Below are positions 23,987 through 34,930 of a stretch of DNA of 64,000 nt, one piece after another. Within the stretch, counting starts at the first letter, position 1. The number at the start of each line of letters is the position of its first letter. The stretch is from Mycogone perniciosa. Its lineage: Eukaryota; Ascomycota; Sordariomycetes; Hypocreales; Hypocreaceae. Both the position numbers and the translations under genes were made by a program. The stretch covers positions 248,001 through 312,000 of the forward strand of contig JAOALB010000031.1 of the NCBI GenBank assembly GCA_025331125.1. The letters are read 5' to 3'. Under the pieces are notes generated by a model, which did not search any database, was not told the origin of the DNA, and saw nothing but the letters and a program-made list of their open reading frames with translations.

Positions 23987-24269
23987 AATACTATAATAAA
24001 TTATATTACTAAACCTCGCGCTTATAAATCTAATAAATATACCTTGTTTACTTTTTTAATTTTTTTAAAGGCAATCCTGCTAATATACCTTACACTTTTT
24101 ACTTTTAAAAGAAATTAGTCTATTAGATAATAAGTAACTTTTTAAAGTATAGCGAATATATATATTAAGGCTATTCCTGCAATAGGGTTTTGGTTATTTT
24201 ATTTTATATACTTTTCTTTTTCCTTTCCTTTATACTTTTCTATTAACTTTTCTAGTTATATATATATTT

Positions 24270-24627
24270 AAGCAGTAGAAAAAGCTTAAACTAGAAAAGG
24301 ATAAAGTAAATAAGAAGCTAAAGGGTCTTTATTTTTATTTAGCGGAGTTTTAATTGCAGATTATAGTGGCTATAAGGCATTTAAACTGTATTTAGCGTAC
24401 TAAAAAGAAGGTATATAAGTAATATACTAAACTTTTTAAATAGGGGCTGTATGGTTTAAATGAGAAGGATGGCGTGCCGCCCTCTTTATTTATCTAGGAG
24501 GTAGAGGTAGTAACTGATTTTTAGTTGCTAGGGGTGCCTATTAAGGTGGATTAGGCTTTTTTAGGGCTTGGCGATAACTTTGCGGATTTAGGTCCTTTAA
24601 TCCTAAAGACTAGTAAAATTATTTAAA
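24270..24627 (+). pseudogene. Plus-strand coding relic of unknown family
   Basis: A plus-strand frame is readable through several transition-type stops. It starts in a Lys-rich helical segment (EKDKVNKKLKGLYFYLAEF), passes through GLYGLNEKDGVPPSLFI and ends LGLGDNFADLGPLILKTSK before TAA. G+C is higher here than around it. It lies antisense within the 3' part of gypsy A, between the integrase region and the site of the copia insertion. I do not recognise the family. Charged coiled-coil-like tails of this kind occur at the ends of fungal transposase or gag-like proteins, but that is a guess. Confidence 0.4.
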
Positions 24628-26879
24628 TTTATTTTTAGTGTTTAATAGGTATTTAGTAAATTTTTAAAGTTATATTCTTTTTTATAGTTTTTTTATTTAA
24701 TTAAGTATTAGCATTTATTGTTTTTTGCTTTTATAGCTTTAAATTCTTTAACTTTATATTCTTTTTTAACTGCTAAGACTTTAATTAAATCTATAATTAG
24801 TCTATTTTTTAATTTATTTTATAATGCTTTTTTAAGTAGTAAAATGTAAAATATTAAGTAAATCCGGATACTGTTTAATAGTATAAGTTTATAAATAACT
24901 TTTAAAATACCTTTTTTAATTAAGTAAAGTTTAAGTTTTTTAAAATTTAATTTATTGCTTAGTTATATTATTTTAATATTTATAGTTCTTTTTTTAGTGA
25001 ATAATAGTATAGGTAAACTATATCTTTTTCTTTAAAGATTAGTCCCTTTAATTTATATTTATTGGTATATTCTTTTATTCTTTTTTATATAAAGTAAAGG
25101 TATATTTACATTTCTTTATATAACTGCTTTATATCTTTAGCTTTAATTTACACTTTATCGATATATAGGCCTTTCCTCGGCGCTTTATATATATCTAGTA
25201 TAAAGCTAGAGTTAATATATATAAAGTTAAATGTAATTTAACTTTAAAATATCGCTATGATAGGATATTTATATAATTAGTAATTTCTTTACTTAATTAT
25301 TTTAACTAAAGTTAATATAACTTTTTAAATAAGCTTTAATAACCTAGTTAATAAATTTTATCTGTTTATTTATCTATAAGTAATATATAATATTAAACTT
25401 ATAATTTATATTTAATTAATTTATAAATATTTACTAGAATTTAAATATAAAGGTTAATCTTTAGTTAGAAATAATTTTAGCTAGAATTATATAATTAACT
25501 GTAATAAATTGCAAAAATATATAAGCTAGTGTTTCTGTATTTATTACTTTTTTATATAAAAGGAAGTAAAAGTATTTAATAAATCGGCCTATAATTATTA
25601 AAATACTATTATATTTAATTTTTAATCTAGGTTTAATAGATAATAGTAGTTTAATAATAAAGTTTAATAAAATTAATTCTTATAGTCGCTCTAGTACTAG
25701 TAAAGGTTAAAGTTTACTATATAATTTATATTTTAAGGTGTTAATTACTTTATAAGTTATATGGCGAGAAATATTATTTTATATAACTTTTTTAATCCTT
25801 TAAAACTTAAAGTATTTTTAAATTTATTTACAGGTTTTGCAAATACCTTTATATTTATATACTAAATATTAATAAACTTTTATAACTATATTTTTCTAAA
25901 GTTTATCTAGGATCTAAATCTTTCTATTTTATTATTAAGTCCTTTTATTATTAAACTTTATATCTTTTAGGAATCTATTATTATCCTAGGTAATATAATA
26001 CTCTTTAATATATTAGACGGTAGTATTGTTATTAGATACTTTATATATAGTTTAAAGCGCTATTTATTAGTAATATCTTTTAAGGGTTTATTTTAAAATT
26101 TGCTTAGTATATTTAATCTTTCTTTAATTATAATTGGCTTATTTATTTTTAGATCTTTTTTAATAGATTAAAATATAGTTAAATTTTAATAGGTATTCTA
26201 TATAATAGATCTGCCTTTTAAAAAGTTATTAAATTATTGCGAAATATATAATATTCTTATAGTTAATATATAGTTTAACTTTATATATGCCTTTTAATAG
26301 GTAATATTACTATTCTTTAAATATAAAAATAATAGTAAAGAATTCTTTATTATATATTAAGTAGTTTAATTTTGCGCTATATAGTATTTTAAAGTAAAAG
26401 GTAATAAAATATAGTTTACTATTTTTATCCTTTTAACTAAATTAAGCTTTTATAGTAAAGTTAAAAGCATTTATTGTAACTTTTATTTCTTTAAATAAAT
26501 TAAATATAATAAATATAGGTTTTTTTAAAATATACTGTTTAAGTTTATTGAATATATTTTATATATTTAATACTTATAAGAACTTTTAATCCTTTTTAAT
26601 AAGTTTATAGAGAGTTTATATAATACTTTTATAGCCTTTAATAAATTATTAATAATAGTTAATAAATCTTAAAAAGCTTTAAACTTCTTTAACTATTATA
26701 AGTATAGGCTAGTCTTTTACTGCTTATACTTTTAATAGATCTATATAGATTTCTTTAAAAGTAATAATATACTTTAAAAAAGTAACTTTTTATATATAGA
26801 ATTTACACTTTTTTAATCTTATAAGTAGTTTGGTATTTTATAATATCTATAATACTTTATTAATATATACTTTATATTT

Positions 26880-27300
26880 TTTAAAGGTATTTAAGAAAAT
26901 TAAAATATTATTTAAGTAAATAATTATAAAGATATTAAAGTACTTTTTTAATATATTATTAATTATCTTTTAGAATATTGTAGGAGTATTAATAAAATTA
27001 AAGGGTATAACTAGGTATTTAAATAAGCTATATTTAGTTTAAAAAGCAGTTATTTATTTATATCCTTCTTTAATTTAAATAAAGTTATAAATGCCTTTAA
27101 AATCTAGTGCTGTAAATTACTTTTTTTTATATAGTTTATTTTATAATTCTATAATTAATAGTAATAAAGTTTTATTTTTAATAGTAGTTTTATTAAGCTA
27201 TTAATAATCTATAACTAATTATAGTTTACCTCTTTTCTTTAATATAAATATAATAAAATAGTTTATTTTTAATAAAGAATATCAAATATACCCTTTAGCT
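26880..27300 (-). pseudogene. Reverse transcriptase relic of gypsy A
   Basis: Read on the minus strand, the frame passes through KGYI, then FTALDFKGIYNFI, FKYLVIPFNFINTPTIF and YLNNILIF (26895-26918). The order and spacing match Ty3/gypsy reverse transcriptase. The catalytic YxDD box reads YLNN, both Asp codons having become Asn codons by G-to-A change, and several stops interrupt the frame. It is inactive. Confidence 0.85.
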
Positions 27301-30300
27301 AATATATTATTTAAATAATTATATAGGCTTTTAAGCTTTTTTTTATTTAGATTATAAATTTTAAAGAAGGTAATGCTTATATTATCTTTAAGCTTAATTA
27401 TATAGTTTTATTAACTGTATTCTAATAAATTTATAGTAAATATTTCTTTAAATAGCTTATTATATTTCCAGTATTCTTTAAGGATAGTCTGCAGCCATTT
27501 TAATAATATTATTATTTTAAAGCTTTTTATTTTAAGTATTTTATTAATATTATTAAATACTTTCTATAAAAAAGCAATTATTTTTTCAATTTATTTATCC
27601 TTTCCTTTACTTTATTTAAGTTTTACTTTTAAGTAAATTGTTTCTATAATTAAATTAAAGGTAAGTGTTTTAGTTCCTTTCTTTAATATATTTAGGGGTT
27701 TTATATAGGATTTCTGCCTTACAGCTAAAGCCTTTTTAATAGTTTTAATCGCTAAAGGAGCTTCACTATTGCGCCAATAAAGCTAGCCATTCTCTTAGTC
27801 AATATTAAGGTTATTGCGTTTTAATTAAAGATAACTAAAAATAATAGTATACCTATTAATATTCACTATATTATAAAAAACTACTCCTTTATATTTAACA
27901 ATTATAAGTTTAAAATAATTAATCTTTTACTTAATTTATTTATTATTATATATAAAGGCTCCTCCTTTTATTTAATAAAGTTAATATAGTTTAATTTTCT
28001 CTTTTTAAAGTAATTATAGGCAATTTATAGTTATAGGTATAATAAAATTGCCTATTACTCTGCTATCTATTTATATATATAGCCAATATCTTTTAACTAT
28101 TATCTTTAATTTAATATATAGTAAATCTTTATTATTACTTTTATTATTTAATATTTTAGAAGATATAATCTATTAATTATTACTTTATAGTCTTTTTATA
28201 GGTAATATTAATTTTCTTTTATTTTTCTTTATACAGATTTTATAGTTAATTAAGGTTCTTTAAAGTAAATACTACCTTCTCTTATTATAAGCGGTTCCTT
28301 TATAGGTAATAAAGTTAAACTAGTTTCAGTGCAGCTCTTTTATAATCTAATTAATCTCTTTATCTTTTAAAGTAAATTTATACCCTATATACTTTTATAT
28401 TTACTATTTTTAAAGTTTTTTTATAAGTAGGTAGCATATTTATCCTTTTAATTATATATATAATCTAGTAATCAATATAAAGTATTATTAGCCTATTATA
28501 AATATTAATCCCTTAACTTATTTAGCTTATATATAATATACTTTAAGCTATTATATTTTAATAGGTATTATTAATTGCATTCAAACCTTTTATTATAGTA
28601 AAAGTATTATTGTATTAATCTTTCCTAGCAGTAAATATAATATCCTTTAACTTTATATCTTTTAAGTCTTTATAGCTAATAATATTCCTTTAAGGTTTCG
28701 GTATTTAGTTTAATAATCATTATTTCAAAGTTTTAATACTATATAATTATAATCTATTCTTTAAAAGTATTATAATTTTATATTTATTTTATAGGGTAAA
28801 ATAAGATTTAAATTAAAAACATATTATACTTTACTTTCTCTTAAAACTATATTATATAGCTATATATAATATAAGTAACCTAAAATATAATATAATACTT
28901 TGTATAAATAGGGTTATTTATAGTATAGTCTTTTTATATATAAAAATATATAGGTTCTTTATATATAGCTAAAGTAACTAGGATAGCTTTAATAGTTATT
29001 TTATTATTAGCTTTATTTTATATATAAAGTTATTTATATAGGTATAGGTTTAATTTACTTTATTATATATTTATAGTAACTCTTTTAATTAAGTTTAAAT
29101 ACTATCTATTTAATTTACCTTTAAAGTTACTATTTATAAGTAATATATTTTCTAGTTTTAAAAGTATAATATTATATAGTAATAGTTTATATTATAAAGG
29201 GTTATTTTTATTTTAATTATTTAAGTTACTGCTATTAGTTTATTTTTTATTACTTATAGTAATTTAATTAAAATATTAGTAATTAATTATAGCAATTATT
29301 TATTTATTTAAAATATTATTATCTTTATTTAACTTTATATAGTTAAAGTCTAGGTTTTATTTTATTAAATTGTTTAAATATAGTAAATATTTATTTACTT
29401 TATTTGTTTTAAAAATATCTTTAAAAGTTAAGGATTTAAGTTTCAACTAATACCCCTTTTAGTTTATTATAGATATTTTTTAGGTTATTTTAAGTATTAT
29501 CTGCTTTTATCTTTACTGGATTTATAAGTAAAGCAGCTATTATTATAGTATATAGTCTAGTTAAGTAATATATAATTAATAGTTTTTAAAACTATATTAA
29601 CTTTTTATTTAGGTTTTAGTGTAGGCTTTTAAAGTTTATTAGTTTTTAGTTTTTATAGAGCTTTGCAGTCCTTTAAAAAGTACTTTAATTTATTATAGTT
29701 ATAATAAATAGCTTTTACTTTTCCTTTTTAAATAGCATTTAGGTTTATTTAATTAAATCTTTTATTATTAAAGCTAGCGATATATTCTTATTGCTTTTTA
29801 CTTTAATTTATATATCTTTAATATTTATAAACTTATTTAAATTACTATTATCCTTTTTTTATATTTAAATAAAGTTTATAAAGTAAATTGTTTATATTTA
29901 TATATTTTTAATAAACTTAATAATACTTTTATTATAAAAGAACTTATAAGCTTCCCTTTTAACTTTTAATTTAAATTTATTATAAAAATATTTAATAAAA
30001 GTAAAGTTTCTTTATTTAACTTTAAAAGTATAGTTTTTAAAGTATATAATATAATTAAAGTATCTCTTTTTTTAAATTAAGTTTATAAATTTATTTTCTA
30101 TGATATATTTTTTATTAATATTATTAAAGATATTTTTTAATTTTTCTTTAAATTAATTATAGCTAGTAAATATAAATTATATTTATTTATTAGCTTTATA
30201 TTTATTATTAAAAAAATACCTTTAAGTAGGTTTAAACTATTTTAAAGTATTACCTTTAAGTTATTTAGCAGTTAAAAAGACTTTATTAGTCTTTATATTA

Positions 30301-30812
30301 AAGCTGGTTAAAAGGTAGGTAGAGTAATTATATAATTAAATAAAAAATGGTTAAAGTGCTATAATACTTTTATTAAAAGGCTTAAAGGGCTGCATTTTAA
30401 ATAACTCTCTTAAATCCCTTAAAAGTTAACTCCTTTTAAGGTTTAGTATAAAGTTTAAAGCAGGTAAGGCCTAATTCTATAAATTTATAATAATTATTTA
30501 CTATTAGTAAATTATTTATTAAAGTTTAATATTTTTAATAATTAAATATTAATAGTATTATTCCTATTTTATACAATTAGCTTTTATATATTAAAAGGCT
30601 TCCTTTATATAAATATAAAATTATTTTATTTTATTAACTTTATTTTTATTTTCACTTTTACTTATATTATTATCTTTATTATTATCTTTCTTTTAATAAA
30701 AAGGTAGAATAGAGGGTAAACTATTAAGGTTATTAAAAAAGGATACTGCAGCAGATATACTTGCAATATTGTTTAGGATTTTTAATAGCCTTTTAAATAA
30801 AAGTTATTAATA

Positions 30813-31199
30813 TATAATAATCCAGGTTAATTCTTAATAGTTAAACTAAAGTTTATAGGGTTTATATTAATAAGAAGGTTAAAGATAAATATTAAGCAGG
30901 GTAATAAAATTATAATTTTATAGAATAGGTGGTTTTAGTAAATAGATTTATTAATAAGTGTTTAAGTAATTATACCAATAATTGTAATTTATCTAGTTTT
31001 ATATATAAAGGAGATATATAATAAATATATTTAGATTGTTTAGATTATAGTAATCCCATTAATTTAGGATTACAGTTTTGTATAGTGATCCCTTTTATAG
31101 GATTACACTTATAGCTATAATCTATTAATAATTGGTTGAAGGTTCCAATATTCTGCTATAATCCTATAACCAGGTCTTTAATATAGTCGGGTAATAATA
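30813..31199 (-). repeat. Gypsy A 5' LTR
   Basis: This is the partner of 16380-16766, equal in length at 387 bp and in the same orientation. It is the 5' LTR because the reverse transcriptase reads on the minus strand. The tRNA primer site just inside it could not be recognised. Confidence 0.85.
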
Positions 31200-31204
31200 A
31201 GAAT

Positions 31205-32703
31205 AAAAGTCTTATAAAATCAAATACTTTATATTAATCTTTAAAAGTATATATATACTTTTTATATAAAAAAAGTGTTTATTAAATAGCTTATTAAGAA
31301 TTAATCAATTATTTACAGGAAGTAAATTATTTAAATTATATAATGTTCCTTTATATATTTAACTATTAAGTTTATAGCTTTTAAAGCAGTTTATACTTTT
31401 ATATTATAAACTTTAATATTATTAAAGTGTTTAATATTTATAATTACTTTTACTTTAGAATAAATAATTACTTTTTACTTTATATTCTTTTTAATTTAAA
31501 ATTTATTAAAGTAAATTAAAGTTGAATAAAAAGGGAATAATTTAATTATTTTTAAGTATTCCTTTACTGCACTTAATTTATTTATACTTTTTAAGTTTAA
31601 ATTAAATAAAATATATAAACACTTTTTAATAAAAAGTATAAATTTAATAGCTTTATTAATTAAAGTAATAGTATATTAAAGTTTAGTTTATAGCAGTTAA
31701 AAAGGACTTTTTTATTAATATAATAATTAATTAATTAATTTTAATTTCATTTTATAAATTTCACTATATATTTAAACTAAATTTAAGTTAAAGTAATATT
31801 AACTATAAGACCTTTAACTTTTTATATGAAATGGAAATATTTATAGTCTTTTAAATTAAAAGGATTACCTTTACTGCTGTTTTAAAGGCTTTATTTGTTT
31901 TATTTATTTATTTAATAGAATTAATTTATAGTTATTATTAATACTTTAACTATTATACCTTTATTTTATATAAAGTAATATAAAAAATATAAACCTTTAT
32001 AGGTTATATAATAGCTTTAAAAAGTTAACCTTTTTAGATTTTATTATATAATTTAAAGAAATTAAAGACTTTATATACTTTATTTATAAATATCTTTATA
32101 TATCTTTTTAAAAAAAGCCTTAAATTAAAGTAAACCTTTAATTATTAAATATCTTTTTACACTAAATTAGTTTTCCTTTTATTATAATACCCCTTTTATA
32201 AATTTAGATTTTTATATAATAAAAGTGCAGTAATTTAACTTTACTATTATTAAAAATATTATATTCTTTACTTTTTATTTTAATATTTTATTAAATGTTT
32301 ATTATATAAAAGTAACTATTTTTTTATATAAATCCTTTTAAAACAAATATAATAATATTATTAATATATTTAAAGTAAAATTATTAATCTTTAAGTTAAG
32401 AAATAAAATTAAAGTATAATATTACTATAATAAAAAAAGTAAAAGACTTTAATAAAATATTATATTTAAAGGCAAAATCTAGTTAATTAATTTTATTTCT
32501 TTTATAAATAAAAGTAGTTTTAGTATTTATAAAAGACTTTATTTATTTTATAAATTAAATAAACTATCTTTATTATTTAAATTATAAAATTAATTTATAT
32601 TTTATAATAATATTAAAGGCTTTTAAAATATTAAAAGTAAATAAAATTATAACCTCCCTTTTCTTTAAAGTAACCTTAATATTATAGATTAAGCAGGCAA
32701 TTA
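31205..32703. other. AT-rich repeat remnant without recognisable genes
   Basis: This DNA lies between the gypsy A target duplication and the TRIM-like element. It is very AT-rich with stops in all frames. I recognised no LTR and no conserved protein motif. Confidence 0.4.
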
Positions 32704-32708
32704 AATTT

Positions 32709-32827
32709 TATTATATTCCGAGCATATTTCCCTTATATACAGTTGGTACTGTTATAATAATTGCTATAAATGCGATTATTAGCCTATTCTTTTGCCTGTT
32801 GGCGTGACGGTATAATGGTTTGTTATA
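32709..32827 (+). repeat. TRIM left LTR
   Basis: 119 bp. It contains the shared landmarks TTTCCCTTATATACAGTT and TTATTAGCCTATTCTTTTGC and ends in the A-box-like segment. Confidence 0.82.
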
Positions 32828-32872
32828 TGATAATTGCATATAGCTGGTGGCCTTAGGTTTGAATTGTGTTCC
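32801..32872 (+). other. tRNA-like segment (A-box and B-box motifs)
   Basis: CGGTATAATGG at 32808-32818 resembles a tRNA A box. GGTTTGAATTG at 32856-32866 resembles a B box after C-to-T changes. Their 48-bp spacing is close to that of a real tRNA gene. A possible anticodon arm, ATATG-ATAATTG-CATAT, lies between them. Acceptor and T stems do not pair well, so this is a tRNA-derived relic or internal pol III promoter, not a working tRNA gene. Confidence 0.4.
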
Positions 32873-33003
32873 GCAATTTGTGGACCTTTGCCGCTAATAA
32901 GCCCGCTATACGGCAGTACTTAGGCAGGTATTATAGCGTACGCTTAGGGGATAGAATAACTGTATAGACTTAAAGGATAGATTGGTCCTTTATCTGGTTA
33001 TTG

Positions 33004-33030
33004 CCTTAGGCTTAAAGATAAGCCCTAAGG
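33004..33030 (+). other. Hairpin before the TRIM purine tract
   Basis: CCTTAGGCTT at 33004-33013 pairs with AAGCCCTAAGG at 33020-33030, leaving one bulged C and a six-base loop. It overlaps the start of the purine run and may help fold the element RNA. Confidence 0.5.
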
Positions 33031-33043
33031 GAGAGGGATATTG

Positions 33044-33162
33044 TATTACATTCCAAGTATGTTTCCCTTATATACAGTTAATACCGTTATAATAATTGCT
33101 ATAAATACAATTATTAGCCTATTCTTTTGCCTATTAGCGTAATAGTATAATGGTTCGTTATA
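33044..33162 (+). repeat. TRIM right LTR
   Basis: 119 bp, collinear with 32709-32827. It ends GGTTCGTTATA and is followed directly by AATTT, the target duplication. Confidence 0.82.
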
Positions 33163-33167
33163 AATTT

Positions 33168-34651
33168 ATATTTACTTTTTTAAAAAAGGCTTTAAAGTAT
33201 TACTTTAAAAGGATTTTATATTTAAATATTAAAAAGGATATCTTTTTAATAAATAGTTTTTTAATGCCTTTCTTTATATTAAATAAAATTAAAATAAATC
33301 TAAAGGTTTTATAGTTTATATAATTAAATTTCTTAAACTAAAAGATTATAGTAGTTTTAATATTTCTGAAAGGGAAAAGGTAATATTTTCACTTTAAATA
33401 ACTTTTAAATAGTAGGCTATATATAATACAGAAAGGCAATTAATATATTATTTATATTAAATATAATATTTTTTACTTTAATTATAATGTTTTTTACTTT
33501 TCTTTCAATAATTATTTTATTTTATAGTATTTAAAAGTTTTTTAATACTTAAAGACTTTATAAGTTTTTAATATCTTTCTTTATTTCCTTTTACTATAGT
33601 AAATACTTTTTAAAAAAGGCTATTTACTTTTAAAGTTTAAAATACTTTTATTATTATTTATTAAAAGGAGGGGTTAAAACTAGTCTATAGCTTTATACTA
33701 TTTAACTATTTATTAAATACCTTTATTTAAGCTAGCTTTAATTATAATTTTATTTTAATAATTATATTTTTTATATTTAATCTTATTATATAGTATTTTC
33801 TTTACTATAATTTATTTATTAATGTTAAAGTATATTATAGTATAGGCTAAGTAGATTAGCTAGTAGTTTTTGTTTTATTAAAGGGTATTATATTTATTTT
33901 AATATCTCTTTTTACCTATTCACTATATATTATATATAAAATGTCTTTAAAGTATTAATATAATTATATTTAGGTTTCCTTTAATTAAATTAATTATATT
34001 TACCTTTAATAAAAGCTAGGTATATATATATATTAATTAACTAAACATTTATAAATCTTTCGAAACAATGTTTCTTTTTATTTTAACTATTAATTTAATA
34101 AAGTTTAAAGATATTATATAAACTATATAATAGTTTAAGCCTATATTTAGGTTTTTTTTAATAGTTATTAATATAAAGCAGTTAAAGAAAATAAAGTTAA
34201 TATATTTTTAAAATCCTTTATAAAGGCATTTATAAAGGCAGGGATTAAACTATATTTATTAACCTATTTAATTAATTTATTACTTATAATATTTAAAGCT
34301 TAGCCTAGTTATTATATTTAAAATAATATCTTAAAGTCTTTTATAATAGTTAAATTTATAAAAAACTAACTTTACCTTTAAATAGTTTTTATTATAATAT
34401 TAAATAAAGCTTTATAGTATATATTTATAATAATATAGCTATTAACTTTTGTTTTATAAATATAGTTACTTGTTAATTTTAAAGGTAAAAGTTATTAATA
34501 TAATAAGTTTAATATTTTTTTAATATATATAAAGATAAAAGGTTTAATTCTTTTTTAATTATTAAATAAATTAAATCTTTAAAACTTAAAGTAAAATTTT
34601 ATTTATCTTTAAATAATAAAGTATTTTATTAAATCTTTAGCTTTTAAATAA
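33168..34651. other. AT-rich repeat remnant without recognisable genes
   Basis: This stretch lies between the TRIM-like element and copia copy 2. Stops occur in all frames. I read the minus strand of 33.8-34.3 kb and found no conserved reverse transcriptase or integrase box. Confidence 0.4.
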
Positions 34652-34656
34652 ATATA

Positions 34657-34930
34657 TATCGCGGAGCGCAGCACAGCTATATAGAGTATAGAGAGAAATA
34701 GGAATAAAGCTTGATTCTAGTAATAAATATACTATAATAGCCTCGCTATATATATATATAGCTAATATAAAGGAAAACATAGAATATATACGTTATAAGC
34801 GCCTATATAGTCTAATATATTGCTTATACAATATATATATTAGCTTGTATCTGCTATATAAGCAGATAAAAGCTCCTTAACGCTAATAAGCGCTAATAAA
34901 TAGTAGGTCTTTAGCCTACCTAACCTAATA
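34657..34930 (-). repeat. Copia copy 2, 3' LTR
   Basis: 274 bp. It begins TATCGCGGAGCG and ends CCTAATA on the plus strand. It retains more G+C at its left end than the copy 1 LTRs. Confidence 0.87.

Larger units (their letters stand above)
16380..31199 (-). mobile_element. Ty3/gypsy LTR retrotransposon (A), RIP-degraded, split by a copia insertion
   Basis: Two 387-bp direct repeats (16380-16766 and 30813-31199) begin TGTAATGATCC/TATAATAATCC. They are flanked by the pentamers AAAAT (16375-16379) and AGAAT (31200-31204), a target-site duplication with one G-to-A change. A pyrimidine run at 16772-16781 is the minus-strand polypurine tract beside the 3' LTR. Minus-strand reverse transcriptase is readable at 26.88-27.30 kb. 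Removing the nested copia (16858-23986 plus one 5-bp TSD) leaves 7,686 bp, a normal gypsy length. Gag should lie near 29-30.7 kb and integrase near 25-26.5 kb. Stops throughout make it dead. Confidence 0.85.
32709..33162 (+). mobile_element. TRIM-like miniature LTR element with tRNA-like boxes
   Basis: Two 119-bp direct repeats (32709-32827 and 33044-33162) enclose 216 bp and are flanked by identical AATTT duplications (32704-32708, 33163-33167). The repeats begin TATTA and end GTTATA, as expected of TG...CA ends after transitions. About 15 differences separate them and all that I see are transitions. A run of 12 purines at 33027-33038 lies just before the second repeat, as a polypurine tract would. 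There is no coding capacity. These are the features of terminal-repeat retrotransposons in miniature, non-autonomous elements mobilised by a larger LTR element. Unusually, pol III-type A and B boxes span the first repeat and the interior, and a hairpin precedes the purine run. The primer site is not identified. Confidence 0.8.

Noticed and set aside
32801..32872. A functional tRNA gene
   Set aside because: A- and B-like boxes are present, but acceptor and T-arm pairing fail and the segment is split between a transposon LTR and its interior.
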